Shown: positions 1-4,487 of the stretch, piece by piece
Position numbering within the stretch: position 1 is the first letter of the stretch
Layout of the letters: each line of letters opens with the position of its first letter
Translations under genes and position numbers: made by a program
Assembly: GCA_012514615.1 (NCBI GenBank)
Contig: JAAYZY010000193.1
Location: 1-5,128 of the forward strand
Direction: 5' to 3'
DNA: 5,128 nt
Origin: Chloroflexota bacterium
Lineage (GTDB): Bacteria; Chloroflexota; Anaerolineae; DTPP01
The notes under the pieces: model-generated
Databases searched by the model: none
What the model was told of the DNA's origin: nothing
What the model saw: the letters and a program-made list of their open reading frames with translations, nothing else

Positions 1-1
1 C

Positions 2-577
2 GACGTCATCGGGCGCACCGAAGACGGCAGGTGGCTGCAGATCTGCTGCTTCCAGGGGCAGAACGGCTGGGTAGCCGCCGACTACGTCAGCGTGCAGGGC
101 GAGGTGCAGCAGGTGGCCCTGGTGCAGGACCTGCCCCCAACGCCCACGCCGCGGCCGGTCCCGCCCACTAACACGCCGGCCCCACCGCCGCCCACCGCCC
201 CCCCGGCGCCGCGCTACGAGTACAACAAGGCCCTGGTGCAACGCTGCGACCCCAACGCCGGCGTCACCGTGGCCAGCGGCACCGTCTACCGCAACCACCA
301 ACCCCACAACGGGGCCAAGGTGGTCTTCTCCTGGTCGGCGGACGGCCCCCACGCGACGGCGCCAGTCATCAGCGGGCCGCACCCCGGCTACAGCAGCTGG
401 GCCCCCGGCTACTACTCCCACATCATCCAAGCCGGCGGCCCCCGGGAAGGCACCTGGTACTTCTGGATCATCAACGATGCCGGGCAGCGGATCAGTGAGG
501 TGGCCATGGTGCACACCGACGGCACTGCCGGCGCCGGCAAGTGCCAGCAAGCCATCGTCGACTTCGACACCAACTAA
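2..577 (+). CDS. C-terminal part of SH3b-domain protein with Pro/Thr-rich linker (5' end outside window)
   Basis: The frame is open from the left edge to TAA at 575-577, leaving 191 residues of a longer protein. The GTG at 92 lies inside the SH3 fold and is not the true start. Residues 1-31 are the end of a bacterial SH3 (SH3b) domain, with the typical W11...G22-W23-V24 pattern, a Y28-V29 ending and a vicinal Cys pair C15-C16. Residues 44-70 are a low-complexity linker of Pro, Thr and Ala. Residues 72-191 form a domain rich in Gly, Tyr and Trp with predicted beta character; C82 and C181 could form a disulfide. SH3b domains usually bind cell-wall or protein ligands outside the cytoplasm, so export is likely, but any signal peptide lies outside the window. 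I do not recognise the C-terminal domain. It has no obvious catalytic motif and resembles beta-sandwich modules at the ends of surface proteins. Ligand and role are unknown. Confidence 0.8.
   Translation, partial: DVIGRTEDGRWLQICCFQGQNGWVAADYVSVQGEVQQVALVQDLPPTPTPRPVPPTNTPAPPPPTAPPAPRYEYNKALVQRCDPNAGVTVASGTVYRNHQPHNGAKVVFSWSADGPHATAPVISGPHPGYSSWAPGYYSHIIQAGGPREGTWYFWIINDAGQRISEVAMVHTDGTAGAGKCQQAIVDFDTN
131..211 (+). repeat. Pro/Thr/Ala low-complexity linker-coding tract
   Basis: About 27 codons encode almost only Pro, Thr and Ala with isolated Arg, Val and Asn, between the SH3b domain and the C-terminal domain of the first gene. Such tracts act as flexible, extended spacers in exported proteins. 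The DNA is C-rich and internally repetitive (CCN codons), but there is no exact tandem unit. Confidence 0.75.
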
Positions 578-602
578 GCCGCAGCCACCCAAGTGAGCTG
601 AT

Positions 603-631
603 GCAGCGGCGGGCCAGTGGCCCGCCGCTGC
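603..631 (+). terminator. Strong GC hairpin, probable terminator without a T tract
   Basis: A perfect 13-bp inverted repeat (GCAGCGGCGGGCC / GGCCCGCCGCTGC) flanks a 3-nt loop AGT; the A and T of the loop could also pair. It lies 25 nt after the stop of the SH3b gene and just before the promoter of the next unit, the expected place for a terminator. No run of T follows, so it is not a classical intrinsic terminator. It may instead protect the 3' end of the message or act as a factor-assisted terminator. Confidence 0.55.
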
Positions 632-652
632 GCGCCGCCCTCTGGGCCGACC

Positions 653-681
653 TTGACAAGCCTGACCCGCGATGCTATGAT
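653..681 (+). promoter_or_regulatory. Extended -10 housekeeping-sigma promoter for the tup unit
   Basis: TTGACA at 653-658 is a perfect -35 hexamer. Exactly 17 nt later comes TATGAT at 676-681, a 5/6 match to the -10 consensus, preceded by TG one base upstream (673-674, extended -10). Transcription would begin near 687-690. This gives a leader of about 60 nt before the Shine-Dalgarno at 732. The placement just upstream of three co-directional transporter genes fits an operon promoter. A second -10-like hexamer, TACAAT at 690-695, has no suitably spaced -35. I see no convincing operator for an oxyanion-responsive regulator. Confidence 0.8.
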
Positions 682-711
682 TGCACCGCTACAATGCGCA
701 CAAACGGCTGG

Positions 712-727
712 GCCGGTGGCGGCCGGC
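712..727 (+). other. Small leader hairpin upstream of the tupB Shine-Dalgarno
   Basis: GCCGG at 712-716 pairs with CCGGC at 723-727 across a 6-nt loop, within the untranslated leader and 4 nt before the AAGGAG at 732. GGCCGG also occurs twice (711-716 and 721-726). In DNA this rich in G and C, short pairings arise by chance, so a regulatory role is only a possibility. Confidence 0.25.
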
Positions 728-731
728 GCAC

Positions 732-737
732 AAGGAG
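732..737 (+). promoter_or_regulatory. Shine-Dalgarno AAGGAG that decides the tupB start region
   Basis: AAGGAG matches the anti-Shine-Dalgarno well and sits downstream of the promoter in an otherwise GC-rich leader. A spacer of 5-10 nt puts the start codon at about 743-748. The only in-frame codon there resembling a start is ATC at 747 (9-nt spacer). No ATG, GTG or TTG is in frame at that distance. Confidence 0.65.
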
Positions 738-746
738 CAGAGGGCT

Positions 747-1460
747 ATCGAAACGTTCGTCCGCGGCCTGATCGAGGCCGTACGCCTCATCGCCGGGCGC
801 GACCCGGCGCTGTTCGAGATCATCTCCCTATCGCTGCGCGTTTCCGGGGTGGCCCTCCTCTTCAGCACCCTCGTGGGCATCCCCTTGGGCGCAGTGCTGG
901 GGATGAACCGGTTCATCGGACGCAAGCTGCTGGTGGCCTTGCTCTACACCGGCATGGGTTTCCCGCCAGTGGTGGTGGGGTTGTTCGTCTACCTGCTGCT
1001 GTCACGCAGCGGCATCCTGGGCGGGCTGCACTGGCCGTTCATCCCGGCCCTCTTCACCCCTGAAGCCATGATCGTGGCCCAGACCATCATCTCCTTCCCC
1101 CTGGTGGCCGGCTTCACCATGGCCGCGGTCATGGGCGTGGACCCCAATCTACGCCAGCAAGTGCAGGCCTTGGGGGCCACCCGCCTGCAAACCACCCTCA
1201 CCGTCTTGCTGGAAGCGCGGTTGGGGGTGATCGTCTCCATCATCGCCGGGTTCGGCGGGATCATCTCCGAGGTGGGCGCGGTGATGATGGTGGGGGGCAA
1301 CATCGAGCACCAGACGCGAGTCCTCACCACGGCCATCGTCCTGGAGACGCGCAAGGGCAACTTCGACCTGGCCCTGGCGCTGGGCGTGGTGCTGCTGGCT
1401 CTCTCGTTCATCGCCAACGTCCTGATGCTCTACCTGCAAGGCAAGACCTTCGACCAATGA
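747..1460 (+). CDS. tupB: Tungstate ABC transporter permease, TupB-like (start uncertain)
   Basis: This is the inner-membrane channel subunit of an oxyanion importer. Starting at ATC 747 it has 237 residues, close to the usual TupB size, with about five hydrophobic segments near 25-51, 61-85, 106-130, 160-184 and 207-230. The cytoplasmic EAA-type loop that docks on the ATPase lies at about 136-158, with the conserved A141-L-G143-A144. Family assignment rests on the pairing with TupC-like and TupA-like genes and on the short N-terminal helix before the first membrane segment. The start is a problem. The only conventional in-frame codons are TTG 681, which overlaps the promoter -10 and so should not be in the message, GTG 849, and ATG 903, which would delete the first membrane segment. 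The Shine-Dalgarno at 732-737 points to 747, implying a rare ATC start or a sequence error. The conventional longest version would be 681-1460 (259 residues). The end overlaps the next gene by 4 nt (ATGA), indicating coupling. Confidence 0.85.
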   Translation: METFVRGLIEAVRLIAGRDPALFEIISLSLRVSGVALLFSTLVGIPLGAVLGMNRFIGRKLLVALLYTGMGFPPVVVGLFVYLLLSRSGILGGLHWPFIPALFTPEAMIVAQTIISFPLVAGFTMAAVMGVDPNLRQQVQALGATRLQTTLTVLLEARLGVIVSIIAGFGGIISEVGAVMMVGGNIEHQTRVLTTAIVLETRKGNFDLALALGVVLLALSFIANVLMLYLQGKTFDQ

Positions 1461-2188
1461 ACGATTTCGTCTACCAACTGCGTGATGTGGTGAAGAGCTA
1501 CAACAGCCGCCAGGTGCTGGCGTTGAACCACCTGGAGATCCGCCGGGGGGAGATCTTCGCCGTGGTGGGGCCCAGCGGCGCGGGCAAGAGCACACTGCTG
1601 CGGCTGCTCAACTTCCTGGAGGCCCCCACCCGCGGCACGATCCGCTTCCTGGGGCAGGAGTTCGCCGCCGCTCGCCCCATGCCGCTGGCCCAGGCCCGAC
1701 GGGTCACCACCGTCTTCCAGCGGCCAGTGCTGCTGAACCAGTCGGTGTGGGCCAATGTGTCGTTCGGCCTGCGGCTGCGGGGTCAGCGCATCGCCGACGC
1801 CCTGGTACAGGCCGCGCTGGAGCAGGTGGGGCTGGCTGCTTATGCCCGCCAGGCCGCCCGCACCCTCTCCGGCGGCGAGGCGCAGCGGGTGGCCCTGGCT
1901 CGGGCCATGGTCTTGCAGCCAGACGTCCTGCTGCTGGACGAGCCCACAGCCAACCTAGACCCCTACAACGTGGGCCTCATTGAGAGCATCGTCCGGGAGT
2001 TGAACCGCCAACAAGGCACCACGCTGATTCTGGTCACCCACAACGTCTTTCAGGCCAAGCGGTTGGCCCAGCGCGTCGGCTTGCTGCTGGAAGGGCAGAT
2101 GGTAGAGGTGGCCAGCACAGAGGCGTTTTTCGCGGCGCCAAGCGACCCCCGCACCGCTGCCTTCGTGCGGGGCGAGATGGTCTACTAA
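1457..2188 (+). CDS. tupC: Tungstate ABC transporter ATP-binding protein, TupC-like
   Basis: This is the cytoplasmic ATPase that powers oxyanion import; two copies would bind the TupB loops. The 243-residue protein has all the ABC motifs: Walker A at 38-46 (GPSGAGKST), Q-loop Q88 in FQRP, signature LSGGE at 137-141, Walker B at 157-162 ending in catalytic E162, D-loop around 166-168, and switch H195. It ends soon after the core, with no C-terminal TOBE domain. That fits the short TupC type rather than the longer molybdate ATPase ModC. The ATG start shares bases with the permease stop (ATGA, 4-nt overlap). Only a weak AAGG lies upstream, 15 nt away, so translation is probably coupled to tupB. 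Valine and leucine codons favour GTG and CTG. The ABC ATPase call is near certain; the tungstate specificity is inferred from the neighbouring TupA. Confidence 0.92.
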   Translation: MNDFVYQLRDVVKSYNSRQVLALNHLEIRRGEIFAVVGPSGAGKSTLLRLLNFLEAPTRGTIRFLGQEFAAARPMPLAQARRVTTVFQRPVLLNQSVWANVSFGLRLRGQRIADALVQAALEQVGLAAYARQAARTLSGGEAQRVALARAMVLQPDVLLLDEPTANLDPYNVGLIESIVRELNRQQGTTLILVTHNVFQAKRLAQRVGLLLEGQMVEVASTEAFFAAPSDPRTAAFVRGEMVY

Positions 2189-2209
2189 CATAACCTATGG
2201 GACGGGTGT

Positions 2210-2215
2210 AGGAGG
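2210..2215 (+). promoter_or_regulatory. Consensus Shine-Dalgarno for tupA
   Basis: AGGAGG, a perfect match, sits 8 nt before the ATG at 2224 in the 35-nt gap after tupC. It supports that start and suggests strong, independent initiation of the binding protein, which is normally needed in excess over the membrane subunits. I see no promoter or hairpin in the gap. Confidence 0.8.
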
Positions 2216-2223
2216 AACGAGAG

Positions 2224-3264
2224 ATGGCAAAGATCGGAAAGAGCTTCCCAAGTCGGCCGCTCTGGCACGGCGTGCTGGCTCTGATGCTGGTGGCCATGCT
2301 GGCCAGCGCATGCGCCACCGCCACCCCGGCTGTGGTGGAAACCGAGAAGATCGTCGAGAAGGAAGTGGTGCAGACCGTCGTGGTGGAGACGGAGAAGCTG
2401 GTCGAGAAGGCCGTGGTCCAGACCGTGGTGGTAGAGAGAGAGAAGGTGGTGGAGAAATTGGTCACCGCCACCCCGGCAGCGCCCGCGGCCGCCGGCAACC
2501 TGATCTTGGCCACCACCACCAGCACGCAAGACTCCGGTCTGCTGGATGTCATCCTGCCAGAGTTCACCAAGCAGTCCGGCATCCAGGTCGACGTCATCGC
2601 CGTGGGCACCGGCCAGTCCCTCAAGCTCGGTGAAGACGGCAACGCCGACGTCGTCCTCGTCCACGCCCGCGCCAGCGAAGACGCCTTCATGGCCGCCGGC
2701 CACGGCGTCCGCCGCGAAGACGTCATGTACAACGACTTCGTCATCGTCGGCCCAGAAGCCGACCCCGCCGGCATCAAAGGCCAGGCCGACGCCGCCCAGG
2801 CCCTCAAGATGATCGCCGACGCCAAGGCCCCCTTCGTCTCCCGCGGCGATGAGTCCGGCACCCACGTGAAAGAAAAGGCCGTCTGGGCCAAGGCCGCCAT
2901 CGAACCCGCCGGCGACTGGTACATCTCCGCCGGCCAGGGCATGGGCGCCGTCCTCACCATGGCCGACGAGCAGCAAGCCTACACCCTCAGCGACCGCGCC
3001 ACCTACCTGGCCCGCACCCTGGAGGGAACCGAGCTCGTCATCCTCATGGAAGGCGACCCCATCCTCTTCAACCCCTATGGCGTCATGGCCGTCAACCCCA
3101 GCAAGGGGCCCCACATCAAGGCTGACTTCGCCACCCAGTTCATCGACTGGCTCGTCTCCCTGCCTACCCAAGAGCTCATCTCTACCTTCGGTGTAGACAA
3201 GTTCGGCGCCCCCCTCTTCACCCCCGACGCCGAATCTTGGCGCGCCGCACACCCGACAGGGTAG
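2224..3264 (+). CDS. tupA: Tungstate ABC transporter substrate-binding lipoprotein, TupA-like
   Basis: This is the extracytoplasmic receptor that captures tungstate and delivers it to TupB. The 346-residue protein starts with a lipoprotein signal peptide: basic residues K3, K6 and R11, a hydrophobic stretch at about 16-27, and lipobox L26-A-S-A-C30, with C30 the lipidated residue. Residues 37-79 are a repetitive Val/Glu/Lys tether, followed by a Thr/Pro/Ala spacer to 91. The binding domain spans 92-346 and holds the family motifs TTTS at 97-100 and SRGDESGTH at 206-214, which bind the oxyanion in characterised TupA proteins. This separates it from ModA and WtpA. About 255 residues of domain is normal; the extra length is the signal and tether. 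The ATG at 2224 has an AGGAGG 8 nt upstream. Codon use changes abruptly at the start of the domain, from GTG/CTG to GTC/CTC. Having the receptor gene last in the unit is less usual than first. Confidence 0.92.
   Translation: MAKIGKSFPSRPLWHGVLALMLVAMLASACATATPAVVETEKIVEKEVVQTVVVETEKLVEKAVVQTVVVEREKVVEKLVTATPAAPAAAGNLILATTTSTQDSGLLDVILPEFTKQSGIQVDVIAVGTGQSLKLGEDGNADVVLVHARASEDAFMAAGHGVRREDVMYNDFVIVGPEADPAGIKGQADAAQALKMIADAKAPFVSRGDESGTHVKEKAVWAKAAIEPAGDWYISAGQGMGAVLTMADEQQAYTLSDRATYLARTLEGTELVILMEGDPILFNPYGVMAVNPSKGPHIKADFATQFIDWLVSLPTQELISTFGVDKFGAPLFTPDAESWRAAHPTG
2332..2460 (+). repeat. Tandem 48-nt repeat coding for the Val/Glu/Lys tether of TupA
   Basis: Two full 48-nt units (2332-2379 and 2380-2427) and one partial unit (2428-2460) encode 16-residue repeats of the form VVETEK-hydrophobic-VEK-x-VVQTV. 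The second and third units diverge by a few substitutions. The repeats follow the lipidated cysteine by six residues and have alternating hydrophobic and charged residues, suggesting a coiled coil or an extended stalk that holds the binding domain away from the membrane. Similar tethers are frequent in Chloroflexota solute-binding lipoproteins. Confidence 0.8.
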
Positions 3265-3276
3265 GGCGGCCGCCCT
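3263..3276 (+). other. Perfect 14-bp palindrome at the tupA stop
   Basis: AGGGCGGCCGCCCT is fully self-complementary and begins inside the tupA stop codon. As RNA it could fold into a 5-bp stem with a 4-nt loop, too short for a confident terminator, and no T run follows. It could help end the tup message, serve as a protein site, or be chance in GC-rich DNA. Confidence 0.3.
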
Positions 3277-3314
3277 TCAGCGCACGCCGCCAAGGCGATG
3301 GGCAGAGCGGCTGT

Positions 3315-3343
3315 TTGTCGTCTGCCTGCCTGGATGCTATAAT
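3315..3343 (+). promoter_or_regulatory. Extended -10 promoter for the HAD-GNAT gene
   Basis: TATAAT at 3338-3343 is a perfect -10, with TG one base upstream (3335-3336). A 4/6 -35 hexamer, TTGTCG (3315-3320), lies exactly 17 nt before it. The predicted start of transcription is near 3350, giving a leader of only about 20 nt that contains the ribosome binding site. The architecture matches the promoter at 653-681, so both are probably read by the housekeeping sigma factor. It makes the genes from 3371 onward a unit separate from tupBCA. Confidence 0.8.
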
Positions 3344-3357
3344 GCGGCCGTTCCACG

Positions 3358-3364
3358 AAAGGAG
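3358..3364 (+). promoter_or_regulatory. Shine-Dalgarno for the HAD-GNAT gene
   Basis: AAAGGAG lies 6 nt before the ATG at 3371 and fixes that start, directly downstream of the promoter at 3315-3343. Confidence 0.8.
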
Positions 3365-3370
3365 CGGCAG

Positions 3371-4486
3371 ATGATCCGGGCCTTGATCTTCGACTTTGGC
3401 GGCGTGCTCTCCCCCTTCCCAGAGCCAGAGGAACAACTGGCCTGGGACCGCCGCTTGGGCCTGCCGCCAGGCGGCACCATTCATCTCCTCTATGGCGACG
3501 AAGACTGGGCCTTGGCTGGCACTGGGCAGATCTCCGACGAGGAGTTCTGGCAGCGAGCCGAGGCCAAGCTGCCGCCCAACGTGCGAGAGGCGTTCCGCGC
3601 CTTCCAGGCGGACTACCTGCGGCCTGATCGGCTGGACTGCGCCCTGGTGGAATGGCTGGAGGCCCGCAGGGGGGCGTACCGCACGGCCCTGCTGAGCAAC
3701 GCCTCCTTGGCCCTGGAGCCGTTCTTGGTGGAGAGCGGCCTGCTCCCGCTCTTCGATTCGGTGGTCAACTCGGCCCGGGTGGGCTGCACAAAACCTGACC
3801 CGGCCATCTACCGCATCGCCCTGGAGCGGCTGGGCGTCGGCCCGGACGAGGCGCTCTTCCTCGACGACCTGCCCTGGAATGTGGAAAGCGCCGCCCGCCT
3901 GGGCATCCACGTCGTGCACCATGTCCATACCGCAGGGTCGCTGGCCCAGATGGAGGCCCTGCTGACCCCGGCCTCCTTGCCCCTTCAGCCCCGCGCCGTG
4001 ACCCCCCCCGACCTGCCGGCCGTGGCGGCCCTGGGGCAAGCCATCTTGCCCGAAACGTGGTGGGGGCCGATCCTCAACGTCACCCACCTGGGCGCCCATG
4101 ACGCCGACCGCCTGGCAGACCGCGACGCCTTCGAGTGGATGGTGGGCGAAGGCGAAGCCTTGGGCTGGCTGCGGCTGCTGCGGGGCCGCACCGCGGTAGA
4201 TCGTCACACCGCGGAGCTTTCGGTGGCTGTACACCCTCGGGCGCGGCGGCGGGGGCTGGCCGACCAGTTGATGCAGGAGAGCCTGCGCCAAGCCAGGGAC
4301 GAGGGAATCACCCTGGTGCGCGCCTTCGCCTGTGAAGACAACGGCGCCTCCCGCAGCCTCATGGCCCGCCACGGCTTCACCTTGGAGGCGACCTTCCGCG
4401 GCGAGCTGCGCCGGCCCGACGGCGCGCTGCGCGACATGCTGGCCTTCGTCTGTCGGCTGGATGCACCCCATGCAGAGGGAACGTAA
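3371..4486 (+). CDS. HAD-superfamily hydrolase fused to GNAT N-acetyltransferase
   Basis: A cytoplasmic two-domain protein of 371 residues. Residues 1-200 are a HAD-IA-type hydrolase: motif I is D8-F-G-G-V with nucleophile D8, motif II S109 in LLSN, motif III K141 in CTKPDP, and motif IV D165-D166. A helical cap fits at about 15-90. The usual second Asp of motif I (position +2) is Gly here, as in YihX-like sugar-phosphate phosphatases, so activity is plausible but the substrate cannot be read. Residues 207-368 are a GNAT acetyltransferase: a beta strand at 282-287 leads into the acetyl-CoA loop R292-x-x-G295-x-A297, with a late N-G-A-S-R segment and G-F strand as in the family. No frameshift separates the domains, so the fusion is real in this sequence. 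A substrate that is both dephosphorylated and acetylated is one guess; independent activities are equally possible. It has its own promoter and is followed after 1 nt by the TPR gene. Confidence 0.88.
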   Translation: MIRALIFDFGGVLSPFPEPEEQLAWDRRLGLPPGGTIHLLYGDEDWALAGTGQISDEEFWQRAEAKLPPNVREAFRAFQADYLRPDRLDCALVEWLEARRGAYRTALLSNASLALEPFLVESGLLPLFDSVVNSARVGCTKPDPAIYRIALERLGVGPDEALFLDDLPWNVESAARLGIHVVHHVHTAGSLAQMEALLTPASLPLQPRAVTPPDLPAVAALGQAILPETWWGPILNVTHLGAHDADRLADRDAFEWMVGEGEALGWLRLLRGRTAVDRHTAELSVAVHPRARRRGLADQLMQESLRQARDEGITLVRAFACEDNGASRSLMARHGFTLEATFRGELRRPDGALRDMLAFVCRLDAPHAEGT

Positions 4487-4487
4487 C

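Noticed and set aside
681..746. TTG at 681 as the true start of the permease
   Set aside because: The TTG begins within the -10 hexamer, so it should not be in the transcript from that promoter. It has no Shine-Dalgarno, and the extra 22 residues include the AAGGAG sequence and look unlike a membrane-protein N-terminus. It remains the fallback if the promoter call is wrong.
653..746. A molybdenum/tungsten cofactor riboswitch in the tupB leader
   Set aside because: The leader between the predicted RNA start and the Shine-Dalgarno is only about 45 nt with a 5-bp hairpin, too short for the multi-helix cofactor-binding motif.
617..1063. Overlapping + strand frame of 148 codons across the tupB leader
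   Set aside because: It overlaps the well-supported permease in another frame, is Arg/Pro/Gly-rich and has no domain features.
2185..3252. A 355-codon open frame on the minus strand opposite tupA
   Set aside because: It lies exactly opposite a gene with strong C-ending codon bias, which removes stops from the complementary frame. Its translation is low-complexity (Gly, Asp, His, Val), has no recognisable motif, and no promoter or Shine-Dalgarno was seen.
3267..3274. The GCGGCCGC octamer as a restriction or recombination signature
   Set aside because: It is simply the centre of the GC palindrome at 3263-3276. A single octamer in high-GC DNA has no support as a mobile-element end.
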